Of a stretch of 64,000 nt of DNA, positions 1 to 9,182 are shown one piece after another. The translations under genes were made by a program, and so were the position numbers. Under the pieces are notes generated by a model, which saw only the letters and a list, made by a program, of their open reading frames with translations, was not told the DNA's origin and ran no database searches. Source of the DNA: Caballeronia sp. SEWSISQ10-4 2. GTDB taxonomy: Bacteria; Pseudomonadota; Gammaproteobacteria; Burkholderiales; Burkholderiaceae. Numbering within the stretch: position 1 is the first letter of the stretch; the number at the start of each line of letters is the position of its first letter. The stretch covers positions 62,001 to 126,000 of the forward strand of contig NZ_JALPRJ010000004.1 in NCBI RefSeq assembly GCF_030464885.1, written 5' to 3'.

Positions 1-1360
1 CTTTCGTGTCGAGCACCGCTGGCGCGAACGGGCGAAACGCTTCCCGCATCTTCACCAGTTCGTTAATGCGATCGCGCATCCCCGGTTCGCGCGGATCGGC
101 AATGATCGAGCGTGAGCCGAGCGCGCGCGGCCCAAACTCCATGCGGCCCTGAAACCAGCCGATGACCTTGCCGCTCGCGAGACGCTTTGCGGTTTCTTTA
201 ATGAGGTTATCGGGGTTTTTCGTGCAGTCGACGATCGACGTCTCGGGAAAGATCGCAGAGACGGTCTGGCGGATGTCCTGATTCGAATAGCTCGGGCCGA
301 GATAGACGTGGGGCATCGGCTTTAGCTCAGGGCGTTGTCCGGTGCGCCGGATATGGGCGATGGCCGCTGCGCCGAGCGAGCCGCCCGCGTCGCTTGCTGC
401 CGGTTGGACGAACAGCTTGCTGAAGGGGCCTTCGCGCAGAATCCGGCCGTTCGCAACGCAGTTAAGTGCGACGCCGCCCGCCATACACAGATTGTCAACG
501 GGATGGGTGTCGTGCATGTAGCGCACCTTGGCGAGCAGGATGTCCTCGAGGGACCGCTGCAGGCTCGCGGCTAGATCCATGTGGAACGTCCCCAGCTCGG
601 ATTCGGCTTCACGCGGTGGTTCGTCGAACAGATCTGCGAGCCGGTCCGAATACATGCGCTCGCCATTCAGGAAATCGAAGTATTCCATTTTCAGGCGATA
701 CTGGCCGCCGTCGCCAATCTCGATCAGCTGGTTGATCTTGTCGACATATCGCGGATTTCCGTATGGCGCGAGTCCCATTACCTTGTATTCGGCGTCGTTC
801 ACATCGAACCCGAGGTAGGCCGTGATCGTGCTGTATAACAGGCCGAGTGAATTGGGAAAGGAGACTTCCTCGAAAAGATCGATCTTGTCGTTCTTGCCAA
901 AACCGTATGTCGTGGTCGCCCATTCGCCTACGCCGTCGACCGTCAGCAGAGCCGCCTCCGAAAAGCCGGAAAAAAAGAACGAACTAGCGGCATGCGACAG
1001 ATGATGGTCAACATATTCGATCGGGCCGTCGAAACCGAGGCTCTGCCGGATATCGCGCTCAGCGCGGGCGGGATCGATCTTGAAGCGCCGTTTCGGATTC
1101 TGGATCAGGTCCGTCAGGTTGGTCGAGATCTGCCGCGAAGCCTTCTTGTACGGATCCTCGTAATACGCGATGCAGTCCACATCCCGGATGGTCGCTTTCG
1201 CCTCGCGCAGGCAGTAGCGGAACGCTCCGGTAGGAATGCCGCTGTCGTGCTTGATCTTTGAGAACCGTTCCTCCTCCGCAGCGGCAATGAGCTTTCCGTC
1301 CTTAATGATGCAGCAGGCGGAGTCATGGTAGTGCGCGGATACGCCAACAATTATGCTCAT
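1..1360 (-). CDS. NodU/CmcH-type carbamoyltransferase (3' end outside window)
   Basis: This is a carbamoyltransferase of the NodU/CmcH/TobZ family, which moves a carbamoyl group from carbamoyl phosphate through carbamoyl-AMP to a hydroxyl of a small molecule. The start MSIIVGVSA at 1360 is typical of the family. The metal-binding HHLSHA motif lies near residues 119-124 and is followed by VDGVGEW. The family motif GWFQGRMEFGPRALGSRS lies near the window edge and belongs to the C-terminal domain. About 453 residues are present and the frame is still open at base 1; the family usually has about 550-600. It is the last visible gene of the minus-strand biosynthetic cluster and probably a tailoring enzyme. 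The family call is secure; the acceptor is unknown. Confidence 0.9.
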   Translation of the reverse strand, partial: MSIIVGVSAHYHDSACCIIKDGKLIAAAEEERFSKIKHDSGIPTGAFRYCLREAKATIRDVDCIAYYEDPYKKASRQISTNLTDLIQNPKRRFKIDPARAERDIRQSLGFDGPIEYVDHHLSHAASSFFFSGFSEAALLTVDGVGEWATTTYGFGKNDKIDLFEEVSFPNSLGLLYSTITAYLGFDVNDAEYKVMGLAPYGNPRYVDKINQLIEIGDGGQYRLKMEYFDFLNGERMYSDRLADLFDEPPREAESELGTFHMDLAASLQRSLEDILLAKVRYMHDTHPVDNLCMAGGVALNCVANGRILREGPFSKLFVQPAASDAGGSLGAAAIAHIRRTGQRPELKPMPHVYLGPSYSNQDIRQTVSAIFPETSIVDCTKNPDNLIKETAKRLASGKVIGWFQGRMEFGPRALGSRSIIADPREPGMRDRINELVKMREAFRPFAPAVLDTK

Positions 1361-1578
1361 GATGTCACCCATCTCTGATGTGAATGAATCGGTTATTTGA
1401 CCTAGTGCTGCCGACATCCGGGCGGGAACCCATAAGTGATCGGGTTCGAGGTAGTGCCAAAGTGAAGCCATACGAGGCAACAGCTATCCGGCGCGTTTAT
1501 TTAAAGATGAAGCAGACGCCGCTGAGACGGTTTAAGCGATATTGAAGCGGCAGATCGCCCACGCTTCGCGCTAGTGCG

Positions 1579-2973
1579 TCATTGCAATGCGTCGAGCGCT
1601 CTTCTTAGCGAATCAAAGATGCGCGGCACGTCCTGTTCACTCGTACGCCAGTTACTAAACGCGACGCGTAGCCCCCAAGTGCCGCAGTAGAGCGTGCTCG
1701 TGATAAAGACGTCGCCAAGATCGCGCACCGCCTGAACATAGGCGTTGATGCGGGCCTCCGTCGGTTCGCGAGCTAGCGTGAAGCAGACGACATTTAGCCG
1801 GGTCAGTGCAAGGAGTCGAAGACTGCTTTCAGCATCCACCAGCACGCCGAGCGCGCGAGCGAGCCGGACGTTGCGCGCGACGATCTCCGCATGCCCCTCC
1901 CGGCCGTACGCTGCGAGCGAGAACCACGTCGCGAGTGCACGTAGCCGACGCGAATTTTCAGGCGTCAGGTGAACGAAATCGGGATTGTCGGTCGGTACGC
2001 CGAGATAGGCGGCGCTGTTTTGAAACACGCGGACCTGTAAGTCGCGCCGCCGTGTGAATTGCACAGCGGCGTCATATGGCACATTGAGCCACTTGTGCAG
2101 ATCGATGCAGATCGAGTCGGCGGCGTCGAGTCCGGCGACAAGCGCAGCGTGTTCAGGGACCAGTGCAGCGAAGGCGCCGAAGGCGGCATCTACGTGAAGC
2201 CAGAACGGGTAGCGTTGTTTCAGTGCATGGATGGCGACCAGATCGTCGAAATCGACGGTGTTCACGGTACCTGCGCTTGCCACAACGATGACAGGCTCGC
2301 CATCCAGCAAGGCAAGCTCCGCTTCAAGCGCCGCGATGTCGATGGCTTCTCGTTCGGGTAGGGTGGCGACCTTACGCACCGCCTTGCGGCCGAGGCCGAG
2401 TACGGACAGAGCCTTGAAGATGCTCGAATGCGTGGTGGCAGATAGGACTGTCACCTGGCCGAGCGCGACCACTCCCTGGTCGGACACGCTCACGTTTTTT
2501 TGTTCTCCGAGCCACTCGCGTCCGAGCGCCAGGCCGACCAGGTTCGACATAGTCGCCCCCGTGACGAACACGCCTTGCTGTGCGTCGCTCAAGCCGAACA
2601 ATTGCCGTAGCCAGCTGACCGCCTCGCGTTCAAGATCAGGGGCCGAACTGTCGATGCCCGCGGTCGGATTCTGATCATAAACGCTCGTGAGCCAGTCGCC
2701 CGCCAGTGACGCGGGCGTCGCGCCGCCCGTCACGAAGCCGAGATAGCGAGGACCCGCGCTGCCCGAAAATCCTGGTGCCCATCGGCTGGTGAATTCATCG
2801 AGCGCGGCATGGAGGCCGCGCCCTTCGTTGGGCAACGGCACCGGTTGGGCCGGGGGTGGCACGAGCGCGGCGGGACGGCGCTCGAGGCTGGCGAGCGCCA
2901 CCACGGCGTGCCGCCACGTGTGCTCGAGCAATAGGTCGAGATTGGCGAGATCGGAAGCTAGCGTTGGATGCAT
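1579..2973 (-). CDS. PLP-dependent group II amino acid decarboxylase
   Basis: This is a 464-residue pyridoxal-phosphate enzyme of the aromatic-amino-acid/diaminobutyrate decarboxylase family. The PLP lysine is K294 in DLHKWLNVPYD, and the cofactor-contacting His and Asp lie in WLHVDAAFGAF (about 260-262). ATG 2973 was chosen because homology begins at MHPTLASDL; the longer upstream reading would run into the preceding gene, which ends at 3051, and adds a low-complexity leader. No good ribosome binding site is visible. Within the cluster it would remove a carboxyl group from an amino acid or from an assembled intermediate, giving an amine. The substrate cannot be read from the sequence. Confidence 0.9.
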   Translation of the reverse strand: MHPTLASDLANLDLLLEHTWRHAVVALASLERRPAALVPPPAQPVPLPNEGRGLHAALDEFTSRWAPGFSGSAGPRYLGFVTGGATPASLAGDWLTSVYDQNPTAGIDSSAPDLEREAVSWLRQLFGLSDAQQGVFVTGATMSNLVGLALGREWLGEQKNVSVSDQGVVALGQVTVLSATTHSSIFKALSVLGLGRKAVRKVATLPEREAIDIAALEAELALLDGEPVIVVASAGTVNTVDFDDLVAIHALKQRYPFWLHVDAAFGAFAALVPEHAALVAGLDAADSICIDLHKWLNVPYDAAVQFTRRRDLQVRVFQNSAAYLGVPTDNPDFVHLTPENSRRLRALATWFSLAAYGREGHAEIVARNVRLARALGVLVDAESSLRLLALTRLNVVCFTLAREPTEARINAYVQAVRDLGDVFITSTLYCGTWGLRVAFSNWRTSEQDVPRIFDSLRRALDALQ

Positions 2974-3050
2974 GGCGAAAGTCAAAACCGAAAAGGTTCG
3001 TGAACGTGGAAACCGCGCCCCGGCACTTGGTGTCCCCAGGGCAAGGGGCG

Positions 3051-3950
3051 TCAGTGCAGTTGGCGATCCATGACAGAACGCGCGCCGGCGTAATACTCTT
3101 TCTCGATGCCGTAACGAATCAGGCAGCCTTCGCACAGGTCGAGGATGATGCGTGGATTCTGGCGAGCGAGCGGCAGCAGCACGCGTGCGACCAGTTGCTT
3201 ACCGTGGTTCGCGTCGACCGGAACGTGCAGGTCGTGGTAGTACCTGTGTTCCTTCGGCACGTTGTGACGATCCATCCCCTTCAGCATGCGCGTGAAGCGA
3301 TAGGGAACGGTCTGCTCAAGCAAGGTCAGCGCGCCGAGGAGACGCCCGACATGCTGTCGGCGCAGCGCGTACATCAACAATAGATTGCCGTTCTTGAGCG
3401 CGGAGATGGGCATGTGCACGTCGAGATCTAGGTCGCCCAGCTGCTCTTTGAAATACGGCGCCGCCCGCGTAAAGACCCGGGTGTGCATCTCGTCCACGTC
3501 GCCGAGGCCCATTTCGTCCCAGTAGTTTTCGGCGAGCGCGAGCTTCATGTCGCCGTCCATGCCGAGTTGCGATAGCGCGATGATGTCATCGAAGCGGCCG
3601 TCCACTTGTGCTTCCAGGCTGACGAATAGCGAAAGCTGGGGCAACGATGCGTCTTCGGCAAGGAAGTCGAAGAAGGGCGCGACTTCCTTGCGGTGCGTAT
3701 TTCGCAGCGCGATGTACCATTCTTCGAACTGCTCCGCGTTCGCGGGAACGTCGGTGAGTTCGATCCTCGACGCTTCATAGTCGTTCCAGGCGGTTTCCAG
3801 ACCGAGAATGCCCGCATAGTCGGCTGCCAGAGGGATCGTCTCGGGCGCGCTCGGCGGAGCGAGCTCTCTCAGATAGAACGCATTCAGTTGCAGTTGTCCC
3901 GCGAGCGTGTTGCAGGCGATGGCGTCATCAGTGATCAATTTGTTAGTCAT
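3051..3950 (-). CDS. haem-oxygenase-like iron-containing oxidase (longer paralogue)
   Basis: This 299-residue protein matches the Haem_oxygenase_2 / iron-containing redox enzyme group, non-haem diiron oxidases with a haem-oxygenase fold. Characterised relatives (UndA, BesC, SznF, BelK/HrmI) carry out oxidative decarboxylation, C-C cleavage or N-oxygenation. Visible signatures are SLEAQVDGRFDD (about 111-122), ENYWDEMGLGDVDEMH (about 141-156) and HDLHVPVDANHG (about 239-250), which hold the expected Glu, Asp and His ligands. The start at 3950 has GGAG eight bases upstream. It sits between an ATP-grasp ligase and the PLP decarboxylase. It is clearly different from the second haem-oxygenase-like protein at 8067-8819. 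The exact reaction is unknown. Confidence 0.8.
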   Translation of the reverse strand: MTNKLITDDAIACNTLAGQLQLNAFYLRELAPPSAPETIPLAADYAGILGLETAWNDYEASRIELTDVPANAEQFEEWYIALRNTHRKEVAPFFDFLAEDASLPQLSLFVSLEAQVDGRFDDIIALSQLGMDGDMKLALAENYWDEMGLGDVDEMHTRVFTRAAPYFKEQLGDLDLDVHMPISALKNGNLLLMYALRRQHVGRLLGALTLLEQTVPYRFTRMLKGMDRHNVPKEHRYYHDLHVPVDANHGKQLVARVLLPLARQNPRIILDLCEGCLIRYGIEKEYYAGARSVMDRQLH

Positions 3951-4018
3951 ACTATTCACTCCGATAATCGTCAAGTGGCTGGAGATACATGGCTTGCGGC
4001 GGACGCGATGCAGCGGCG

Positions 4019-5314
4019 TTAAATCCCTGCGACCGGAGCTGCTTGGCGTCGTGGTATGGCGAACGCGGGCGGGACCGGAGTGCGTAGGACGCTTGGGCTT
4101 GTGCTTACCGCGGAGAACAACGCCCGAATCCAGTCGCGTGTGCCTTGCCAGGTAAGATTGGCCACGATGCCCGCCAGTGGCGCTTCGTGCGCCGAATAGG
4201 TGACCTTGCGCGGCAACGGGGCGCCGGCGCCGAGTTCTGCCCAGCGAACCAGCGCGGGATGTCCGCGAAAGGCGTCAATTTCGCCAAGGCCCCGGTAACC
4301 GTCGTCGTCGAGGGTATGACCCGGGAACACAAACCAGCCATGCCAGCGGTCATCGATCTGCGTCGTGGGCAACGCGCGGGAAGGTTCTCCAAGCAGCAGG
4401 CGTAGTTCTTCGGACGGCAAGTGCACGCCGGTGGCATGCTCGAAGGTCGCGACGACGTCAGCACCGCCGACGCGATTGCCCACCTCTAGAAAGACCAGAT
4501 CGTCGCCGCTCTCGATGGCTTCGAGGTGAAAACTGCCCTGGCGGATACCGACGGCCTTCAGCGCGGCGGCGACCCAGGCTTGCGCGCCGTCCGACATGGG
4601 GAAGTGATAGGAGCCAAGCGGCTGCCCCTTCGCATAACCCAGGCAAGTGCCGATGTAACGACTTGCCATGAGCGTGACAACTTCGCCGTTCGCGACGAGA
4701 CCGTCGAAATGCAGGATATCGCCGCTGACGAACTCCTCGATCTCGTATGCATCGACGGACTGCGCGTGACTGTCGAGGCGGGAGACCCCTGACGTGCGCT
4801 TCGCCAGGGCACGGGTCACGTCGTCGAGTGCATCGAAGATCACCACGTCCTCGCTCGACGCGCCGCTCAGCGGTTTGAGCACCGTGCGGCCCTGCCAGTT
4901 GGCGGCATGTGGGGAGTCCAGAAAATCAGCGAGCCCGGTGAAGCGTGGCACCCGTAGACCGGCCTCCCGCACGACAGACTTCATTGCGACCTTGTCGCGC
5001 ACGAGAATGACTTCGGCTGTCGTTGGCCCTACCACAGCTAGCCATTCGCGCAAGCGCGCGGCGTCAAGCAGATCGTATTCGGACAGCGCGATCACACGCT
5101 CGAAGGTGCGCGGCTCACGCGAGAGCCACGCGAACGCTTCGTCGAAGGTACTCGCTTCGCCCGGCCGCTCGACAGCTTCGTGGCGCAAGCCGCGAGGCAG
5201 CGTGGCAAGCAGGGCTGCTGTGCCGAAATAAGTGACCTCGTGCGCGTCGTGATCAATGCCCCTTGCATATTCAATCCGCGGATACGGCACACGGTGTAGA
5301 ACGAGTATTTTCAT
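4019..5314 (-). CDS. ATP-grasp ligase 3 of the cluster
   Basis: This 431-residue protein has the ATP-grasp architecture: an N-terminal Rossmann-like region (MKILVLHRVPYPR), a middle segment with the nucleotide-binding strand NWQGRTVLKPLSGASSEDV, and the metal-binding strand DDLVFLEVGNRVGGADVV (Glu and Asn ligands). Such enzymes activate a carboxylate as an acyl phosphate and join it to an amine. ATG 5314 has GGAG seven bases upstream, and the preceding gene ends 16 bases away, so the genes are tightly coupled. It is one of three consecutive ATP-grasp genes that are not obvious recent duplicates. The partners it joins are unknown. Confidence 0.85.
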   Translation of the reverse strand: MKILVLHRVPYPRIEYARGIDHDAHEVTYFGTAALLATLPRGLRHEAVERPGEASTFDEAFAWLSREPRTFERVIALSEYDLLDAARLREWLAVVGPTTAEVILVRDKVAMKSVVREAGLRVPRFTGLADFLDSPHAANWQGRTVLKPLSGASSEDVVIFDALDDVTRALAKRTSGVSRLDSHAQSVDAYEIEEFVSGDILHFDGLVANGEVVTLMASRYIGTCLGYAKGQPLGSYHFPMSDGAQAWVAAALKAVGIRQGSFHLEAIESGDDLVFLEVGNRVGGADVVATFEHATGVHLPSEELRLLLGEPSRALPTTQIDDRWHGWFVFPGHTLDDDGYRGLGEIDAFRGHPALVRWAELGAGAPLPRKVTYSAHEAPLAGIVANLTWQGTRDWIRALFSAVSTSPSVLRTPVPPAFAIPRRQAAPVAGI

Positions 5315-5330
5315 CGACAAGCTCCGTTGT

Positions 5331-6701
5331 TTAGACAGCGACGAAAGGAGAGTGATCGGTCGCGGATATCTCCGTTGCAGGCAGATCGAACACATCCGGC
5401 ATCTCGGTCACCAGTGACAGCCAAGTGGCACGTACCACGGCTACCGCGCTGCCAATATCGATCGTGTCGCTGTCAAGGACAAAGCAAGCTTGCGCGGCGA
5501 AATCGGAGTTGTCGCGTGGTATGGCGGGGATAAAGTGCGTGTCCTTGGCGAGCCAGGAAAACTCCAGGCGCCTCATCGATTCAGCGCCGAGCAATGCAGC
5601 CGCACGCGCGAGCGTTCGGTCGAACAGGGCCACGCCTTGCGCACTGTCAGGCGGCGTAAACACGCAATTGAATGGCACGCCGAGCATGACTGTCGCTGCT
5701 TGCCGCGCAGCCGGCACTAACGCAGGCTCTCGGAACACGCCGAACGCGGCATCGACCCAGAGTGCATAGAAATCCACGCCGTAGACATCCGCGGCGATTG
5801 TCCAGATCTTCATTCCGGCCGGCCGCCGGTTCGGCTCGATGACGGCCGCCTGAAGCCCTGCGTCGTCGAGCTTGATCTCATTGTGAAACGGGCCGTGGCA
5901 TTGTCCAACCAGCATGTTGGCGAGCCGCCCGGTTCGGACGAGAGTCGCGCGCTCAGTTGCGTTGATGCGAGCGGGCAGAATTTGTGCAACTTCGACTGGA
6001 TAGCACCCGCTTGCACTAACTTTCTCCGTGATGAATTCGGTCGCGCCGACGCCATCGAAAGAAAACTCCCGCCTGAACGGAATTAACGCTTCGCAGATCG
6101 CACCGTGGTTCAGGTACGGCTCAACGGCTGAAAAGCCGGCCCGGAAAGTGTCCCCCGAGCTGTCGCCCGGCTTTACAATGACGACGCCGCGATTATTGCC
6201 TTCGCAGGACGGCTTCACGACGAAACCGTCCGGGTGCATCGTTGCGAAGCGCTGCAGATCGTCGACTGAGGACACTTCAATGTACTCAGGCACCATTACG
6301 TACTGCGATGCAAGCAAGTCGCGGATGCGCGCCTCGCTGATCCGGTAATCGCGCTTGCTGAACGCACCCGCAGCGAGTGTGGCCGAATCGACCGGTAAGC
6401 ATAGGCGCTCGAGCAGTTCGGCGCCGCGCTGAACCGCGTTGTCGGAGAACACCAGGCCGGCTTTTAGCCCGTTGCGCCAAGGCTTGAGGCAGCCGAGCGC
6501 GGCGTCGACAAAGCCGTCGGCAAGTGGGTCGAGATCGATCAGATGGTCGCACAGCTGCGCGTCGGCTGCAGTTGGATTCGGACGGATCAATATCGTATGA
6601 GCGCCGTGCCGTTCGCGCGCGTAACGGGCGATATGTGTGACATCGGAAATTCTCGACAGGTTGTAGTCGACGATCAGCAGAAAACGGGCATGTGCATTCA
6701 T
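5331..6701 (-). CDS. ATP-grasp ligase 2 of the cluster
   Basis: This 456-residue ATP-grasp protein starts MNAHARFLLIVDYNLSR at 6701 with GGAAG upstream. The segment DGFVVKPSCEGNNRGVVIVK is a typical ATP-binding strand and loop, and the later AAVIEPNRRPAGMKIW segment supplies the metal-binding Glu and Asn near residue 270. It follows the previous gene after only three bases, so translation is probably coupled. Sequence differs strongly from the ATP-grasp proteins on either side, which suggests a different substrate. The family implies amide or ester bond formation between a carboxylate and a nucleophile; the actual substrates are unknown. Confidence 0.85.
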   Translation of the reverse strand: MNAHARFLLIVDYNLSRISDVTHIARYARERHGAHTILIRPNPTAADAQLCDHLIDLDPLADGFVDAALGCLKPWRNGLKAGLVFSDNAVQRGAELLERLCLPVDSATLAAGAFSKRDYRISEARIRDLLASQYVMVPEYIEVSSVDDLQRFATMHPDGFVVKPSCEGNNRGVVIVKPGDSSGDTFRAGFSAVEPYLNHGAICEALIPFRREFSFDGVGATEFITEKVSASGCYPVEVAQILPARINATERATLVRTGRLANMLVGQCHGPFHNEIKLDDAGLQAAVIEPNRRPAGMKIWTIAADVYGVDFYALWVDAAFGVFREPALVPAARQAATVMLGVPFNCVFTPPDSAQGVALFDRTLARAAALLGAESMRRLEFSWLAKDTHFIPAIPRDNSDFAAQACFVLDSDTIDIGSAVAVVRATWLSLVTEMPDVFDLPATEISATDHSPFVAV

Positions 6702-6704
6702 GAT

Positions 6705-8048
6705 TTACGCTTCCAACGCTATGGAGCTGGTTTGATAATGCACATCGATGGCGCTAGCGGATGCCTCGAGCAAACCGGACAGCTCCGCGTCGCGCTCCTC
6801 CAGCGTCATCTCCCAGAGCAGTTGTCCGAGAAACACCTCGCGCGACGCTTCGACGACGACATCACCCGGCTTGAGCAACACCTGCTTGATGGCTGGGGCA
6901 CGCGCGACAGGCCGGATCTCGATGCTGTCGATTAGTCCAGGGGACGCGAAATAGACGCGAAAGAACGTGGCACGTGCGGTCGGCGGCGTGCCGTCGACGG
7001 AATAGGCGAGGCGGGTCAGGGTATCCTTCAACGGCGCGTGCGCGTGCTCGGAGGTTTGCTGGAGCAAGAGGTCGAGCCACAGTTCGAGTACGCCTGCTTC
7101 ACCGTTCAGCGCTTTCACGCTGTGCGAAATGAGACTTCCGCCGACGCGCGGATTGATCTCGATCAGCTCCCAGCATTTGCCGTCAAAGCGCGCCTCGACG
7201 TGGTAACAGCCCCAATCGAGCGCTAGATGATTGAACACCGCGCGCAACCATGCTATGCCCGCCGCGACCTCGGATGCCGCTAGCGACGCAGGTGGGCTGG
7301 TGCAACTGTTTTCGAGCACGGCGTCCCGCGTTTCGGTGAGTTCGCACTTCTCATGAATACCCACGACGAACGCTTGGCGTTCTGCCACCAGCACTTCGAA
7401 GCTGAATTCCGTGCCGGCCACGTAGTTCTCGGCGAGGAACTTCACGTGGTGACCGAGTGCCGACGAGTAGATCGTGTCCTCTTGCGCCCGCCTCGCGATA
7501 GCGTCGAGCGCGGACCATGTTGTGTCCTGCGACAGACGGAATGCGCCGTAGGAAGCGATGCCTTGCACCGGCTTGATAAAATACGCAACACCATCGCGTT
7601 TCAGTTCGTCGAGTACATCGGGGGTGACGAGCCGAGCGTCAATGCCGGACAATCCCGCTCTGCGCAATTCATTGCGCACGAACAGCTTGTTACGTAGGCT
7701 GTCCGCGCGCTGCGCCGCCAGATCGCTGACGCCGAGCAGCGCATTCGCATGAGCCATCAACACTCGGTACCCCTCCCAGACGCTGATACACGCCTTGACG
7801 GTGTATCCCGACGCGCGCAACGAAGCGAGGGCATGGGCGACGTCGTCTTCATCGAGCACGTGCGAGTCGCTCGACAGAACAGCTTCAGCGCTTTCCCGCA
7901 GCATCTGCAGCCGATTTTCGCTGTGCTCGGCAAGCGGCTTCGAGCTCAGCACAAAAGGTTGCAGGTCGCGTGCGCGGATTGCCGCAATCAGATCTTCTGC
8001 GAACGAGAAGCCGCAGTGACTCAGTATGAGGACGCCATCGAATGTCAT
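6705..8048 (-). CDS. ATP-grasp ligase 1 of the cluster
   Basis: This 447-residue protein begins MTFDGVLILSHCGFSFAEDL and has an ATP-grasp fold of the carbamoyl-phosphate-synthase-like/amino acid ligase type. VAYFIKPVQGIASYGAFRL is the ATP-binding strand and ELIEINPRVGGSLISH is the metal-binding strand with the Glu and Asn ligands. AGGAG lies ahead of ATG 8048. The C-terminal part (about 330-420) resembles the extra domain of L-amino acid ligases of the BacD/carnosine-synthase type. That makes dipeptide formation the best guess, but this is inference. It is the first of three tandem ligases in the operon. Confidence 0.85.
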   Translation of the reverse strand: MTFDGVLILSHCGFSFAEDLIAAIRARDLQPFVLSSKPLAEHSENRLQMLRESAEAVLSSDSHVLDEDDVAHALASLRASGYTVKACISVWEGYRVLMAHANALLGVSDLAAQRADSLRNKLFVRNELRRAGLSGIDARLVTPDVLDELKRDGVAYFIKPVQGIASYGAFRLSQDTTWSALDAIARRAQEDTIYSSALGHHVKFLAENYVAGTEFSFEVLVAERQAFVVGIHEKCELTETRDAVLENSCTSPPASLAASEVAAGIAWLRAVFNHLALDWGCYHVEARFDGKCWELIEINPRVGGSLISHSVKALNGEAGVLELWLDLLLQQTSEHAHAPLKDTLTRLAYSVDGTPPTARATFFRVYFASPGLIDSIEIRPVARAPAIKQVLLKPGDVVVEASREVFLGQLLWEMTLEERDAELSGLLEASASAIDVHYQTSSIALEA

Positions 8049-8066
8049 CGCTAGGTCTCCTTATTA

Positions 8067-8819
8067 TTAAGCGGCCGCCTGAAGGTGCGGTTCGATCTTG
8101 TCTTCGTAGAGCTCCTTGAAGTAGAGCGCCAGTACGGTCTGATGCTCCTTCAGGTAGCGTTTCAATGACTCGATGTCCTGTTCGTTGCGCAGCAGGTAGC
8201 GTATTGCCTGCCAGACTTCGCCCGGATGGTCGTCGTTGATATCAGTATGCGAGTGTGCAACCTGGCCCGTGATGTTGTTTTCGCCAACCGATTCCTTGAG
8301 CGCCTTGATTTTGCGCGGCTCAAGCTTCACGTTGACGTACTCCACGAGGTACGAGTAGGACACCACGCCGAGCGGCCCCTCGTGATCGAGCAGGTAGGAG
8401 AAGAAACCGGTCAGGAGCTTGGTCGAGAGGTACGGTTCCGTGGCGAGGAATTGCTCGCGCGTGACACCCGCGCGCTCCAGATCGTGAATGAACAGCTCGT
8501 CGTGGAGCATCTCCTCGCGCTCGTAGTTCGCCCAGATCTGAGCGGCTTCTCGGCTTTGCTTGGCGATCTCCGCGAGCGCCTTTGATTCCGACACACGCAG
8601 CAGACGAATGCGCCAGGCCGTTTCTATAAGGTGGCGCTGGTAATACTGGGAATCCACCTTTTTCCCTTCCAGGTGGGCTGCGTAAGGCACTGTTTCATAC
8701 CAGTTTTCGATTTGCGTATCGATAATAGAATCGATTTTCTGTCGAAGATCGGTCGAATCCTGCGAGTTAAGGAAGGGCGTACGTGTTCCAAAACCAACGT
8801 TTTTTACGCGATTGCTCAT
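8067..8819 (-). CDS. haem-oxygenase-like iron-containing oxidase (short form)
   Basis: This 250-residue all-helical protein belongs to the TenA/PqqC/haem-oxygenase-like iron oxidase group. Candidate iron ligands lie in YEREEMLHDELFIHDL (about 99-114) and VAHSHTDINDDHPGEVW (about 187-203), with a Glu in YLVEYVNV (about 160). ATG 8819 was chosen because it has an AGGATAGGATC leader; an upstream in-frame start has no such site. It lies directly after the ferredoxin gene, which could supply electrons for oxygen activation. Members of this fold catalyse N-oxygenation, oxidative decarboxylation or fragmentation of amino acids; which one applies here is not visible. Confidence 0.8.
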   Translation of the reverse strand: MSNRVKNVGFGTRTPFLNSQDSTDLRQKIDSIIDTQIENWYETVPYAAHLEGKKVDSQYYQRHLIETAWRIRLLRVSESKALAEIAKQSREAAQIWANYEREEMLHDELFIHDLERAGVTREQFLATEPYLSTKLLTGFFSYLLDHEGPLGVVSYSYLVEYVNVKLEPRKIKALKESVGENNITGQVAHSHTDINDDHPGEVWQAIRYLLRNEQDIESLKRYLKEHQTVLALYFKELYEDKIEPHLQAAA

Positions 8820-8882
8820 GATCCTATCCTTTCTGGATTGGGTTAATAAACAACATAGGAAGGGCACAGCGGTTCTGATGAA

Positions 8883-9182
8883 TCAGGAGTTTCTTGCAGC
8901 TGCTCGAATTGTTGCTATTCCGTTAACCCGACATTGACATGCCAACCTGAAGGAGTCTCCTGAATAGCCAAGCATATCGAGAAATGATGCTTCTTCTTCC
9001 GTCTTGTTGCCAAGGCACGCCACACCGTCTATCACTTCGATGACGCAAGCACCACAAGCGCCAACTTTGCAGCCAAATGGAATCGACTCTTGTCCATATA
9101 GTTCAAATTCAAGATCGGTCAATGAGCTTCCTTTCGACAACATCACTTCGATACCCTGCGGCATGAGCTTGACGGTAGGCAT
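8883..9182 (-). CDS. plant-type 2Fe-2S ferredoxin
   Basis: This 99-residue protein has the plant-type 2Fe-2S cluster pattern: FGCKVGACGACVIEV provides Cys38, Cys43 and Cys46 (C-x4-C-x2-C), and the fourth cysteine lies in LACQC (about 82-84). It is the first gene of the minus-strand cluster, 63 bases before the short haem-oxygenase-like oxidase. It is the obvious candidate electron donor for one or both diiron oxidases. No ferredoxin reductase is visible in the window, so a housekeeping reductase would have to feed it. Confidence 0.88.
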   Translation of the reverse strand: MPTVKLMPQGIEVMLSKGSSLTDLEFELYGQESIPFGCKVGACGACVIEVIDGVACLGNKTEEEASFLDMLGYSGDSFRLACQCRVNGIATIRAAARNS

